From contig CALBGP010000022.1 in NCBI GenBank assembly GCA_937892845.1, positions 1-50,814 of the forward strand: a stretch of 50,814 nt of DNA, in the 5' to 3' direction. This stretch comes from an uncultured Eggerthellaceae bacterium. GTDB taxonomy: Bacteria; Actinomycetota; Coriobacteriia; Coriobacteriales; Eggerthellaceae. The notes under the pieces were generated by a model. The model did not search any database. It worked only from the letters and a program-made list of their open reading frames with translations, and had not been told where the DNA came from. The position numbers and the translations under genes were made by a program. Shown here in pieces: positions 1 through 9,007 of this stretch; position 1 is the first letter of the stretch, and the number at the start of each line of letters is the position of its first letter.

Positions 1-22
1 GGCGCTGACCTGCGCCAGCGCC
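1..22. other. Short GC-rich hairpin at window edge
   Basis: Seven-base arms GGCGCTG (1-7) and CAGCGCC (16-22) can pair around an 8-base loop. No T-run follows on the plus strand within the visible sequence. It may be the 3' part of a terminator for a gene that lies left of the window, but that gene cannot be seen. Confidence 0.35.
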
Positions 23-30
23 CGAAACGG

Positions 31-50
31 GACACACATTTTGTCCGCTA
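31..50 (-). repeat. 20-bp repeat, left copy (inverted relative to right copy)
   Basis: Read on the minus strand this is TAGCGGACAAAATGTGTGTC, identical over all 20 bases to 50765-50784 on the plus strand. It is intergenic and sits between a GC hairpin and the tRNA-Pro terminator. On the plus strand it contains a partial dyad, GGACA (30-34) and TGTCC (42-46). Function unknown; a dispersed intergenic element or protein-binding site is possible. Confidence 0.6.
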
Positions 51-72
51 AGCCCTAAGCCGCAATGTGTGC

Positions 73-111
73 AAAAAAGAAAAAAAGCGGGTCAGATTTC
101 TCTGACCCGCT
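73..111 (-). terminator. Rho-independent terminator of tRNA-Pro
   Basis: A perfect 11-bp stem (86-96 with 101-111) closes a 4-base loop. On the minus strand it is followed directly by a T-rich tract (complement of the A-run 73-86). It lies just downstream of the minus-strand tRNA gene. Confidence 0.9.
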
Positions 112-119
112 GATTTAGC

Positions 120-196
<77 letters not shown>

Positions 197-218
197 TTGC
201 GTCTTAACGCAAGGAGAT

Positions 219-246
219 ATATTACACGTGTATTCAGAAAATGCAA
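219..246 (-). promoter_or_regulatory. Promoter of tRNA-Pro
   Basis: On the minus strand a -35-like TTGCAT (241-246) and a -10-like TAATAT (219-224) are separated by 16 bases. The implied start point lies about 15 bases upstream of the tRNA 5' end. The segment is AT-rich compared with its surroundings. Confidence 0.6.
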
Positions 247-646
247 GTGTAATCGAGAAGATTTTTCGACAAATTCAAACCAGGTCGTTGGGTCTGGTGT
301 CATGAGGTGTGTGAAATGATGCGTGTGATCATCCTTGGATGCGGGAGCAGGGGAGCGGTTGCGGTTAAGTGCTGAGTGGAAGGCGAAACCCACTTACCGA
401 ATGCAATGGCACTGCAAAAGAAACAAAATCAGTGACATTTACCGCTTTGCTAAACTGCAGATAGGCGAATTGACTCGCCGCTTTTGTTTATCATGCCCTG
501 AATGCGTTCGACGTATTTCGAACTCCGATCGCAACGGCTATCAGGATTTGCGGATTCGCTTCCGTCGTCCCCATATCCGCTGACTCGAGTGAAATTCGAT
601 TGGTGCCGTTCAGCACTGCGGGGCCCGATCGACGAAGGAGTGAGCG
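247..646. other. Intergenic leader region upstream of the hydrogenase operon
   Basis: No convincing gene is seen in these 400 bases. Short open frames present here lack a ribosome-binding site and have low-complexity, Arg/Ser-rich translations. The region must carry the promoter of the ech operon; a TTGACT at 470-475 and a TATCAT at 489-494 are only 13 bases apart, too close for a good promoter. The only clear signal is the strong Shine-Dalgarno GAAGGAG (633-639) before the ATG at 647. Confidence 0.5.
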
Positions 647-3493
647 ATGGAGCTCATACTTGCCCTCATCTCCGTGCCCAGCCTAGCTGCATTGGTGCTC
701 TTGGTTGTGCGCAAGGACGGTATTCGCGATGTCGTGGCGATTGTTTCCGCCGCCGCCATTGCGGTGCTTTCCATCCTGTTCGCGGTCCGCTTTCTCGGTC
801 CGCAAGCTACGGTTATGTCGCTGCCCGACCAATTCGGTCCTGTGCTCAGCGGCATCAATCTCATCATCGACCTTGTAGTGATGGGCTTCATCATCGCTTA
901 TGCTCTTCGGTATAAGCGCATGCTCGCCCTTGCTCTTGCCGTTATTCAGCTTGCGGGTTTGGTCTGGTTCGAATTCGCTGTGGGCCATTCCATGGCGTAT
1001 TCTTCTCAGATGCGTGTCGATACCCTTACCGTCATCATGGTGCTCATCATCGGCATTGTGGGCACCGGTATCTGCGTTTATGCGCTTGGGTATATGAAGG
1101 ATTTCCAGGAGCATGAGTCGGGCAAGGATCGTCGTCCTTGGTTTTTCGCCATCATGTTCGCTTTCCTTTCCGCGATGTACAACATCGTTGTCATGGACAA
1201 CTTGGTCTGGGTGTACACCGCTTGGGAAGTCACCACGCTCTGCTCGTTTTTGCTCATCGGGTTCACCAAGACCGAAGAGGCCATCAACAACGCGTTTCGC
1301 CAGATTGTCATGAACATGCTGGGCGGCATCGCATTCCAGGCGGCTTTGCTCTATCTCGGCCTCAAAGGGCTGCCACTCATCTTCAGCGAATTTTTGGCCT
1401 TGGGCTCCGAGGTCGTGGGCCTTGTCGCTCTTCCTGTCGCGCTTTTCGCGTTCGCCGGTATCACGAAGGCCGCCCAGATGCCCTTCCACACCTGGCTTCT
1501 CGGCGCCATGGTGGCGCCCACGCCCACCAGCGCGTTGCTCCATTCCTCCACAATGGTCAAAGCCGGCGTATTCTTGCTGGTCAAGCTTTCTCCCATGTTC
1601 TTGATGCTGCCTGCGGCTTCCTTCATGGTCATCATGGTGGGCGGTATCACGTTTGCCCTGTGCTCTTTCATGGCTATCTCGCAGAGCAATGCCAAGCGCG
1701 TCCTCGCGTATTCCACTGTTGCCAATCTGGGCTTGATCGTTGCCTGTGCAGGTGTTGGTACCCCTGAGGCTGTTTGGGCTGCCATCTTCCTGATCATCTT
1801 CCATGCCGTAGCGAAAAGCCTTCTGTTCCTGTGTGTCGGTACGGCGGAGCATCATATCGGCAGCCGCGATATCGAAGACATGGATGCCCTGTTCAACCGC
1901 ATGCCCCGTCTTGCCAGATTCATGATGCTGGGTATCATGGGCATGTTTATCGCTCCTTTCGGCATGCTCGTCGCCAAGTGGGCTACGTTGGTGTCTTTCG
2001 CTGAAACGGGTAACGTCGCCTTGATCGTCCTTTTGGCATTCGGCTCTGCTGCTACGTTCATGTTCTGGGCCAAATGGATGGGTAAGCTTTCAGGAATTGC
2101 CGCGCATGAGCCTGACATTGAAACCACGGTTCATCGCAGCGAATGGGCCGGCATCATCATCATGGCTTTGATGCTTGTCGTCTGCTTGGTTGGCATGCCG
2201 TTCATCTCCTCTGCCATGGTTTCGCCGTACCTGCTTTCTGTCTTCGGCATGATTTCCGGGGCCATAACGGCTGATGATATGCTCATCATGGGTACGGTTG
2301 CGGTCTTCGTGGTGATTCTTTTAATGGGCGTTCTCGGAACCACACGTAAAAAGCTCGTCGGCGTATACATGGCAGGTGTGACCGTCGATGCTGATCAGCG
2401 TACCTTCAAGAGCTCTCTTGGTGCGCCTATGCAGGCCACCGCGCGCAACTGGTATCTCGATGGCATTTTCGGTGAGAAGAAGCTGACCGGCATCGGTTCT
2501 GCGGTCTGCCTCGCGGTTATGATTGTCGTACTGGGTGCATCGGCTGTTCTTTCGCCCGCCATGCTGACCAGCGCTTCTTCGCTTATCATGTATGCGCCTC
2601 AGGTGACGTTGTCTACCGGACCATTGGGGCTGCTCCTGGGTACGCTTGCATTCGCCATCTTGGGCCCTGTGCTCGGGTGTCTGCTTGCTGGCCTTGACAG
2701 AAAGATCAGCGCGCGCATGCAGGGTCGCGTCGGTCCTCCGTTGCTGCAGCCTTATTACGATGTCCGAAAGCTCATTGCCAAGGATAACGTTGGCGTGAAT
2801 AACGTTGAAGGTGTGTATGTCGGGGGAGCGCTGCTGTTCACCATACTCGGCGGAGGCATCTTCTTCGCCGGCGGCAATTTGCTCCTGTGCGTTTTCATGA
2901 TCACGCTGTCTGCTCTGTTCTTCATCTTGGCGGCCTATTCAACCCGTTCGCCTTACGCTGAAGTTGGCGCTGACCGCGAAACGCTTCAGGTGATGGCTTA
3001 CGAACCCATGATCTTGTTCATGGCCGTCGGCTTCTATCTGGCCATCGGCACGTTCGATGTGGCGGGTGTCATGTTCATGGATAAGCCCATCATCGTCGGT
3101 CTGATTCCCGTTTTCCTCGGCTTGCTTTTCGTGTTGACCATCAAGCTTCGCAAATCTCCGTTTGATCTTTCGTATTCGCATCATGCGCATCAGGAGCTTG
3201 TCAAGGGCATCACCACTGAGATGAGCGGCCGCACCTTGGCCATGGTCGAAGTCATGCATTGGGCTGAAAGCGTCTTGTTCTTGGCATGGGTCGGCATGTT
3301 CTTCGTGTTCGGAGAGTGGTGGAGCATTCCGCTGGCCCTCGTGGTGGTTGCCCTTGTGTACTTCCTCGAAATTTGGATCGATAACAACTTTGCACGTGTC
3401 AAATGGCAGAAGTGCTTGAAGTGGTCCTGGATAGTCGCGCTGGTGCTCGGCACCGTCAATATCGCCGTCCTCGTCGCCATGATTGTCTTGTAG
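647..3493 (+). CDS. Ech-type hydrogenase membrane subunits A and B, fused
   Basis: A 948-residue polytopic membrane protein. Residues 1 to about 620 belong to the NuoL/HyfB/EchA antiporter-like family: the hallmark stretch KAAQMPFHTWL followed by APTPTSALLHSSTMVKAG is present. Residues from about 655 to the end belong to the NuoH/HyfC/EchB family, with DRKISARMQGRVGPP and the YDVRKL region. These subunits form the ion-translocating membrane arm of group 4 [NiFe] hydrogenases and are normally two genes; here one continuous frame covers both with no internal stop. GAAGGAG lies 7 bases before the ATG. The next gene starts 10 bases after the stop. Product: likely proton or sodium pump coupled to ferredoxin-dependent hydrogen evolution. 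Family assignment is firm; ion specificity is unknown. Confidence 0.93.
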   Translation: MELILALISVPSLAALVLLVVRKDGIRDVVAIVSAAAIAVLSILFAVRFLGPQATVMSLPDQFGPVLSGINLIIDLVVMGFIIAYALRYKRMLALALAVIQLAGLVWFEFAVGHSMAYSSQMRVDTLTVIMVLIIGIVGTGICVYALGYMKDFQEHESGKDRRPWFFAIMFAFLSAMYNIVVMDNLVWVYTAWEVTTLCSFLLIGFTKTEEAINNAFRQIVMNMLGGIAFQAALLYLGLKGLPLIFSEFLALGSEVVGLVALPVALFAFAGITKAAQMPFHTWLLGAMVAPTPTSALLHSSTMVKAGVFLLVKLSPMFLMLPAASFMVIMVGGITFALCSFMAISQSNAKRVLAYSTVANLGLIVACAGVGTPEAVWAAIFLIIFHAVAKSLLFLCVGTAEHHIGSRDIEDMDALFNRMPRLARFMMLGIMGMFIAPFGMLVAKWATLVSFAETGNVALIVLLAFGSAATFMFWAKWMGKLSGIAAHEPDIETTVHRSEWAGIIIMALMLVVCLVGMPFISSAMVSPYLLSVFGMISGAITADDMLIMGTVAVFVVILLMGVLGTTRKKLVGVYMAGVTVDADQRTFKSSLGAPMQATARNWYLDGIFGEKKLTGIGSAVCLAVMIVVLGASAVLSPAMLTSASSLIMYAPQVTLSTGPLGLLLGTLAFAILGPVLGCLLAGLDRKISARMQGRVGPPLLQPYYDVRKLIAKDNVGVNNVEGVYVGGALLFTILGGGIFFAGGNLLLCVFMITLSALFFILAAYSTRSPYAEVGADRETLQVMAYEPMILFMAVGFYLAIGTFDVAGVMFMDKPIIVGLIPVFLGLLFVLTIKLRKSPFDLSYSHHAHQELVKGITTEMSGRTLAMVEVMHWAESVLFLAWVGMFFVFGEWWSIPLALVVVALVYFLEIWIDNNFARVKWQKCLKWSWIVALVLGTVNIAVLVAMIVL

Positions 3494-3502
3494 GAGGAGC
3501 AT

Positions 3503-3946
3503 ATGAGCTGTGTTTCAAAATCTCCGTGGGTCATTCACTACGATGGCAGCAGTTGCAATGGCTGCGACATCGAGGTTCTGGCCGCGCTTACGCCGCTCTA
3601 CGATGTCGAGCGTTTCGGCATCATCAACACCGGTAACCCCAAGCACGCCGATATCTTTCTGGTAACGGGCTCTGTGAATGAGCAGAATATCGGTGTTGTC
3701 AAGGAGATCTACGATCAGATGGTTGAGCCAAAAGCTGTTGTCGCGTGCGGCATCTGCGCTTGCTCCGCTGGAATCTTCCATGATTGCTACAACATCATCG
3801 GCGGTGTCGACAAAGCCATTCCCGTCGATGTCTACGTTCCCGGATGCGCCGTTCGCCCTGAAGCCATCATCGACGGCGTGGTCCAAGCCATAGGCATCCT
3901 TGAAGAGAAGTCCAAGGCACTGGCCGCCAAAAAGAAAGGAGCGTGA
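3503..3946 (+). CDS. echC: Ech-type hydrogenase small subunit (EchC/NuoB-like)
   Basis: A 147-residue iron-sulfur subunit of the NuoB/HycG/EchC family, which holds the [4Fe-4S] cluster next to the NiFe site and passes electrons from ferredoxin to it. The cluster ligands are visible: C18 and C21 in SSCNGCD, C82/C85/C87 in ACGICACSAG, and C114 in VPGC. AGGAGG sits just before the start. The C-terminus is Lys/Ala-rich (ALAAKKKGA), a trait shared with the EchD and EchF subunits of this operon. The following gene begins within a few bases of the stop, so translation is probably coupled. Confidence 0.92.
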   Translation: MSCVSKSPWVIHYDGSSCNGCDIEVLAALTPLYDVERFGIINTGNPKHADIFLVTGSVNEQNIGVVKEIYDQMVEPKAVVACGICACSAGIFHDCYNIIGGVDKAIPVDVYVPGCAVRPEAIIDGVVQAIGILEEKSKALAAKKKGA

Positions 3947-3951
3947 TTGCC

Positions 3952-4431
3952 ATGGCTCTCATGCAATTCTTTGAGGAGATAGCTCTCGATGAGCTCATTG
4001 ACCTCACTGCCCGCAAGCACGCTGATGGATATCGCTTCGTGCAGACTCTTTGCGTGAATACGGATCAAGGCATCGATTTGATCTACACCTTCAACAAGGG
4101 CGAAGCGATGGAGAATTTCACCATCAAAGGCGTCGACACGAAAACCCAATCCGTGCCTTCGGTTACGGGGTACTACCTCAGCGCATTTCCGTTCGAGAAC
4201 GAGGCTCACGATCTGTTCGGCGTCAATGTGACGGATATCGCCATTGATTTCGCCGGCAATTTCTATGCCGTGGCTATGGATACGCCCATGACCGTGATTT
4301 CGCCTGAGCAAAAGGCCGCTCGTGAGAAGGTGGCGAAAATCGCTGCGGCAAAGGCGGCTAAAGCTGCGAAGGATGCTGCCAAGGCTGCGCAGGCGGCCGC
4401 ATCCGATGCGTCCCAGAAAGGCGGTGAGTAG
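3952..4431 (+). CDS. echD: Ech-type hydrogenase subunit D (NuoC-like)
   Basis: A 159-residue NuoC/EchD-family protein, a peripheral-arm subunit that binds the large subunit. The family signature FENEAHDLFGV is at about residues 80-90. I choose the ATG at 3952 because AAGGAG (3936-3941) is 10 bases upstream; an in-frame GTG at 3943 would leave almost no spacing. From about residue 110 the protein is a long helix-forming tail of Ala and Lys ending in QKGGE, absent from ordinary NuoC/EchD proteins. The gene ends 2 bases before echE. Confidence 0.88.
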   Translation: MALMQFFEEIALDELIDLTARKHADGYRFVQTLCVNTDQGIDLIYTFNKGEAMENFTIKGVDTKTQSVPSVTGYYLSAFPFENEAHDLFGVNVTDIAIDFAGNFYAVAMDTPMTVISPEQKAAREKVAKIAAAKAAKAAKDAAKAAQAAASDASQKGGE

Positions 4432-4433
4432 CC

Positions 4434-5522
4434 ATGGGTAAGGCAACCGTCATTCCCTTCGGCCCTCAACACCCTGTGCTTCCAGAGCCTCTTCATCTTG
4501 ATCTCGTGGTTGAAGATGAAAAGGTTCTCGAGGTGATTCCGCAGATCGGTTTCATTCATCGCGGTCTTGAGAAACTGGTCGAAACCCGTGACATTCATCA
4601 ATTCATTTATGTTGCAGAACGTATTTGCGGCATCTGCAGCTTCGGTCATAGCCTGGGATATGCCGAAACGGTCGAAGGCCTCATAGGGATAGAGGTTCCC
4701 CAACGCGCCCAAGCGCTTCGTGTGATCTTGCATGAGCTGTCGCGAATCCATTCCCATCTGCTTTGGCTCGGCCTTGCCGCAGATGCCTTCGGATTCGAGA
4801 GCCTGTTCATGCATTGCTGGCGCATCCGTGAACGTGTTCTTGATATTTTCGAGGCAACGACGGGCGGTCGTGTCATCCTTTCGGCTGTCAATGTCGGCGG
4901 CATGAACCGCGACATCGATGATTCCATGCTGCATGCCATTGTCGAAAAGCTTGATAGCATCGAGTCTGATTATCGGGAGATCTCCCGTACATTCCTCATG
5001 GATTCCTCTGTCAAGAGCCGCCTTGTAGGCGTGGGTGTTATCACCGAGCAGGAAGCACGCGATCTGTGCATGGTCGGTCCCTTCGTCAGGGCTTCCAATG
5101 TGGCTGATGATGTCCGTAATCTGCGCATCGGAGGCTACGGCCTGCTCGATGGCTTCGAGCCCATCACCGCAACGGAAGGTGACTGCTATGCCCGTGTGAA
5201 GGTTCGCGTCCAGGAGGTCAACCAGTCCATCGCCATCATCAAGGAGCTCGTTGCCAAGATTCCCCATGACGGCATCGGTTCCAAGACGAAGCTCGTTCCC
5301 GCTGCAGGTTCGCAATCCTGCAGTGTTCTCGAGCAGCCTCGTGGCGAATGCTATTACTACGCCCGCGGAAACGGGTCCAAGAATCTTGACCGCATGCGCA
5401 TGAGAACCCCTACCAGTCAGAATCTTGCCGGCATGGTCAAAGCGCTTGAGGGTTGCGATCTGGCCGATGTGCCCATGGTGGTTCTGACCATCGATCCTTG
5501 CATCAGCTGTTGTGAAAGGTAG
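4434..5522 (+). CDS. echE: Ech-type [NiFe] hydrogenase large subunit
   Basis: A 362-residue catalytic subunit of a group 4 [NiFe] hydrogenase (HycE/EchE; NuoD fold). Both nickel-binding motifs are intact: RICGIC with C65 and C68, and DPCISC with C356 and C359 near the C-terminus. Complex I NuoD lacks these cysteines, so this is a hydrogenase and not a Nuo subunit. Only three residues (CER) follow the last ligand, so unlike many large subunits there is almost no C-terminal extension for an endopeptidase to remove. No maturation (hyp) genes are in the window. It overlaps the region of the next gene start closely (echF begins 4 bases after the stop). Confidence 0.93.
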   Translation: MGKATVIPFGPQHPVLPEPLHLDLVVEDEKVLEVIPQIGFIHRGLEKLVETRDIHQFIYVAERICGICSFGHSLGYAETVEGLIGIEVPQRAQALRVILHELSRIHSHLLWLGLAADAFGFESLFMHCWRIRERVLDIFEATTGGRVILSAVNVGGMNRDIDDSMLHAIVEKLDSIESDYREISRTFLMDSSVKSRLVGVGVITEQEARDLCMVGPFVRASNVADDVRNLRIGGYGLLDGFEPITATEGDCYARVKVRVQEVNQSIAIIKELVAKIPHDGIGSKTKLVPAAGSQSCSVLEQPRGECYYYARGNGSKNLDRMRMRTPTSQNLAGMVKALEGCDLADVPMVVLTIDPCISCCER

Positions 5523-5526
5523 CGCA

Positions 5527-6003
5527 ATGGGTAATTTCAAATTGGGAAAGATGACGCTGCGTTCGCTGGTCAGCAAGCCTGAGACCGTCATGTACCCCGC
5601 TCAGACGCGTTTTCAGCCCAAAGGTCTTAAAGGCAGGGTGGACAATGACATGTCTTCCTGCATCCTTTGCTCCATTTGCGAAAAGCGTTGTCCCTGCGGT
5701 GCCATTTCTGTCAATAAGGCCGATAGGACCTGGTCGATCGATTACTTCCGCTGCGTTCAATGCGGAACATGCGTGCGTGAATGCCCAAAGCATTCCTTGA
5801 TCATGTTGCCCCAATATGCTTCGCCTGCTTCTGTCCAGTCGTCTTACATTTTGCATGCGCCAGAGTTACAGGACGATGAAAAAGAAGCGCTTGCGGCTAA
5901 GGAGGCGGCGAAAGCTGCTAAAATCAAGGCCGCATTGGAGGCAAAAGCGGCACGGGAGGCAGCGAAACAGGATGCAGCAGACGCAGGAGCAGGTCAGCAA
6001 TAA
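5527..6003 (+). CDS. echF: Ech-type hydrogenase ferredoxin-like subunit (NuoI-like)
   Basis: A 158-residue protein with two [4Fe-4S] motifs, CILCSICEKRCPCG and CVQCGTCVRECPKH, as in EchF/HycF/NuoI. It takes electrons from soluble ferredoxin and passes them to the small subunit. The ATG at 5527 is preferred over an in-frame GTG at 5512 because AAAGG (5515-5519) is correctly spaced for the ATG. The last 45 or so residues form an Ala/Lys/Glu-rich helix (KEAAKAAKIKAALEAKAA), again like echD. The 3' end overlaps the next gene by about 30 bases in a different frame. Confidence 0.9.
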   Translation: MGNFKLGKMTLRSLVSKPETVMYPAQTRFQPKGLKGRVDNDMSSCILCSICEKRCPCGAISVNKADRTWSIDYFRCVQCGTCVRECPKHSLIMLPQYASPASVQSSYILHAPELQDDEKEALAAKEAAKAAKIKAALEAKAAREAAKQDAADAGAGQQ

Positions 6004-6607
6004 GATTTTCACAATACCGAATGTCATTTCATTCATTCGGCTTTGCCTGGTACCTGCATTCTTGGTGCTGCTGTTCAATGGCTACGATCTTCTTGCCACC
6101 GTGTTGTTTGCGCTCGCGGCTGGCACGGATTGGATCGATGGGCAGATTGCCCGTAGGACCAATTCGGTATCCAGGCTTGGGCAGCTCCTCGATCCCGCCG
6201 TTGACAGGATACTGATGATTTCCGGTGTGGTGGCCCTGCTTTGCGTGGGCCGCCTGCCGCTTTGGATTATCCTTGTAGTCGTGATTCGAGATCTGTTCCT
6301 CCTTTCCGCCGGTGGTTTCATCTTGTTCCGCTATAAGGTGCGAGTGCCTGTCGTCTATGCTGGAAAGGTTGCTACTACTTTTCTCTTTGTCGGGTTCGCG
6401 GGATTGCTTCTGAACTTCCCTATGGTCTCTGGTCTGGGTGTCTGCGACCTGTGGTGGTTGCCCGGCTTCAATGGCGACCCTGTTTCTTGGGGTATTTGGT
6501 TTGTCTATGCCGGCCTTGTTCTGGCGCTGATCACCACCGCAATCTACGCTGCGCGCGGTTGGAAAGGAATGCGTGCTGCCCAGTTGAAAGCTGCTGAAAG
6601 CGAGTGA
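5972..6607 (+). CDS. CDP-alcohol phosphatidyltransferase (PgsA-like)
   Basis: A 211-residue integral membrane enzyme of the CDP-alcohol phosphatidyltransferase family. The complete signature D-G-x2-A-R-x8-G-x3-D-x3-D is present (IDGQIARR through LLDPAVDR), with four to five hydrophobic helices after it. Family members move a phosphatidyl group from CDP-diacylglycerol to an alcohol; CDP-diacylglycerol--glycerol-3-phosphate phosphatidyltransferase is the most likely activity, but inositol phosphate is possible in actinobacteria. I set the start at ATG 5972, preceded by GGGAGG (5954-5959), which overlaps the echF 3' end. An upstream extension of the frame is Arg-rich and is a shadow of echF. Confidence 0.8.
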   Translation: MQQTQEQVSNKIFTIPNVISFIRLCLVPAFLVLLFNGYDLLATVLFALAAGTDWIDGQIARRTNSVSRLGQLLDPAVDRILMISGVVALLCVGRLPLWIILVVVIRDLFLLSAGGFILFRYKVRVPVVYAGKVATTFLFVGFAGLLLNFPMVSGLGVCDLWWLPGFNGDPVSWGIWFVYAGLVLALITTAIYAARGWKGMRAAQLKAAESE

Positions 6608-6610
6608 TGC

Positions 6611-8845
6611 ATGGCGCAGCGTCAGCCTAGGCCGTCAGGCCGCAGAATTCCCTCAACACCCAAAACCATTGAAACATCCGTGCTTCGTCAACGAAGTGCG
6701 GATTCTGCATATCAAGGCAGGACCTCCTCTCGCGAACGGACGGGCTCTTCGCGGGGTCGGGCGGCATCGCCATCTGCTCCTGCTTGTGAAGCTGCAGGGA
6801 GACCGCGAACGGTTCAGCGCCCAACATCACGTCAGGCTTCGCATGTCCGGTCCGCTTCGTCCGGCTCTTCCGGGAGTCGTTCCGCTCGAACACCTCGCAA
6901 AGCGCTCATTGCCGTAGGCTCCGCTTTGCTGGCTGTGGCGGTTTTGATGGGCGTTGATCTGGCGTTCAATGCGGGAAAAATCTATCCAGGGGTATCGGTT
7001 GCCGGTATGGATGTTTCCGGGATGACTCCTGACGAGGCCGTTCAGGCTCTTAAACAGCGCCATGGTGCCGCTTTCGACGGCAATGTGGTGACCGTCTTCG
7101 CCGACCAGGATACGGCCGACAGGGCTGCTGCCGGGGAGGATGTTTTCTCGGAACTTCAGATCGACGAGGAGACTACGGGTTCAAGCAGCGCCTGGCGCAT
7201 CGATGCGCATTCGTTGGGTGCGCATTTCGATCCTGCCGCTGCTGCGCAGGCTGCGTATGAGGTCGGACGTAAAGACGGTGGGATTCCCGGTCGCTTTTCT
7301 GCGCTTGCAAACGGCAAGGACATAGCTCTTAAAGTGGATTTCGATGATGATCTGCTTGAGCGGCTTGCGGGTAAGATCGATTCGTATGCCGGCGATCCGC
7401 TGGTGGATTCATCTATCTCCGTGCAGGATGGTGTTGCTTATGCCATCGAGGGTCATGACGGGATGATGGTTGACCGTACTGTCCTGGCGGATGCCATCAG
7501 CGATGCCCTGCTTGATCCCGGCGCATCCGAGTCGACTTTTGTTGCTAATGTCGAATTTACGAACATGCGCATTGATTTGAATGCTGCTCAGCAGGCTGCA
7601 GACCACGTGAACGCTTCCATTTCCTATGGCGTGGATTTCATGTACGGCGATCAGGTTTGGCATGCTTCTCCTGCGGAATGCGGTGCTTGGATAGCCACTG
7701 ATATCGTTCATTCGGATGGCGAGTGGATCCTTGAACCCGTCATAGATTCCTCCGTTGCCCGTGCGCAGCTTAAGTCGCATGTTCTAGAAGCTGTCGGATC
7801 CGTTGATTGCTCGGTGGTCTTTGAGCCTCAGGGCGACGATGTCGTCGTGCATGCCAGCGCCCAAGGGCAGATTCCTTTGCTCGATTCGGCTCTTGAACAA
7901 TTGACGACGACGTTGTTTGGCTGGCAGGATCTTCCTACTCAGGCTCCCTCTATCTCGGTCCCTGCGTCGGACGTACCTGCGTCCATGACGTTTGATCAGG
8001 CCGTCGAGCTGGGTGTTGTGTCGAAGATTTCGTCGTTTACCACTGAATATACGGATGATTACCCGACTCGAAACCACAACATCCATCTCATGGCCGACTA
8101 TCTTGATGGGTCTGTGGCCAAGGCGCATTCCGATTGGTCCATGCTGGATACCTCCGGTGAGATTTCCGAGGCTGCCGGCTACCAGGCCGCAAGCCAGATT
8201 GTCGATGGCGAGCTTGTCGATGATTTCGGCGGCGGCGTTTGCCAGGTAGCCACCACGGTTTTCAATGCCGTTTACGAATCCGGATTCCCTGTCCCTGTGC
8301 GGCATAACCATAGCTTGTACATGTCCAGTTATCCTGATGGCCGAGATGCCGCCATCGCATGGTCTTATCTTGATCTGGTCTGGAGCAACGATAGCGATTC
8401 GGATGTCCTCGTTCGCGCATATTGCACGGATACCACGGTCACCATCGAGCTATGGGGCGTCGATCCGGGCTATTCGGTGGAATCTGAAACAGGGGAGTGG
8501 TCCAAGGGCGAAGACTTCAAGGTGAAAGTCAAATACGACCCTGAGCTTTCCGATACGGAAGTCAACGAATCCAAAAAAGGCAAGGACGGCAGCAGCATTT
8601 CTGTCACCCGCAAAGTGTATGCATCGGATGGTTCGCTTTACAGGACCGATGTCTTCTCTTCCACCTACGATCCGGTCAATCGCATCGTTACCATCAAAGG
8701 CGACGGGGAGGCCAAAGTCATGACTCAAGATGAGTTCAAGACTTTGATGGAGAAGCGCAAGGCTGAGGCCGAAAAGAAGGATTCGCAGTCCAAGACGAAT
8801 GATTCAGGTCAAGACGCATCATCGGCGGCATCTGAGGCTTCCTGA
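6611..8845 (+). CDS. VanW-family membrane-anchored cell-wall protein
   Basis: A 744-residue protein starting 3 bases after the pgsA stop. The first 95 or so residues are Arg/Ser/Pro-rich and probably disordered in the cytoplasm, followed by one transmembrane segment (about 97-118) and then YPGVSVAGMDVSGMTPDEA, a YoaR-type putative peptidoglycan-binding domain. The VanW domain is at about 480-620: FTTEYTDDYPTRNHNI, DDFGGGVCQVATTVFN and PVRHNHSLYMSSYP are its conserved blocks. The C-terminal 120 residues are charged and include a G5-like stretch. VanW proteins occur in vancomycin-resistance and other envelope loci but their biochemical role is not established. No vanHAX genes are nearby, so it should not be called a resistance gene. 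Confidence 0.88.
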   Translation: MAQRQPRPSGRRIPSTPKTIETSVLRQRSADSAYQGRTSSRERTGSSRGRAASPSAPACEAAGRPRTVQRPTSRQASHVRSASSGSSGSRSARTPRKALIAVGSALLAVAVLMGVDLAFNAGKIYPGVSVAGMDVSGMTPDEAVQALKQRHGAAFDGNVVTVFADQDTADRAAAGEDVFSELQIDEETTGSSSAWRIDAHSLGAHFDPAAAAQAAYEVGRKDGGIPGRFSALANGKDIALKVDFDDDLLERLAGKIDSYAGDPLVDSSISVQDGVAYAIEGHDGMMVDRTVLADAISDALLDPGASESTFVANVEFTNMRIDLNAAQQAADHVNASISYGVDFMYGDQVWHASPAECGAWIATDIVHSDGEWILEPVIDSSVARAQLKSHVLEAVGSVDCSVVFEPQGDDVVVHASAQGQIPLLDSALEQLTTTLFGWQDLPTQAPSISVPASDVPASMTFDQAVELGVVSKISSFTTEYTDDYPTRNHNIHLMADYLDGSVAKAHSDWSMLDTSGEISEAAGYQAASQIVDGELVDDFGGGVCQVATTVFNAVYESGFPVPVRHNHSLYMSSYPDGRDAAIAWSYLDLVWSNDSDSDVLVRAYCTDTTVTIELWGVDPGYSVESETGEWSKGEDFKVKVKYDPELSDTEVNESKKGKDGSSISVTRKVYASDGSLYRTDVFSSTYDPVNRIVTIKGDGEAKVMTQDEFKTLMEKRKAEAEKKDSQSKTNDSGQDASSAASEAS

Positions 8846-9007
8846 TTCATCATTTCGAATAATTGAATTGATTCAATCACTTTAGTTGAATGGAGTGCTT
8901 TCTTCGGGCATAATTGCAAGAACCGCTTCGGGACAATCTGATTCATTGTGCTTGAAGCGTTTCCTATGGCAGGATCCGGCTTTGTTCGTGCCGGCGAAGG
9001 AGGCGCT

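Noticed and set aside
4434..5522. Large subunit as NuoD of complex I
   Set aside because: Both CxxC nickel motifs are intact, and NuoE/F/G-type NADH module genes are missing.
683..5591. Long minus-strand frames at 683-1855 and 4263-5591
   Set aside because: Shadows of the ech genes; no ribosome-binding sites, low-complexity His/Asp/Arg-rich products.
6611..8845. VanW protein as a vancomycin-resistance gene
   Set aside because: VanW-domain proteins are common envelope proteins in anaerobic Gram-positives and there is no vanH, vanA/B or vanX nearby.
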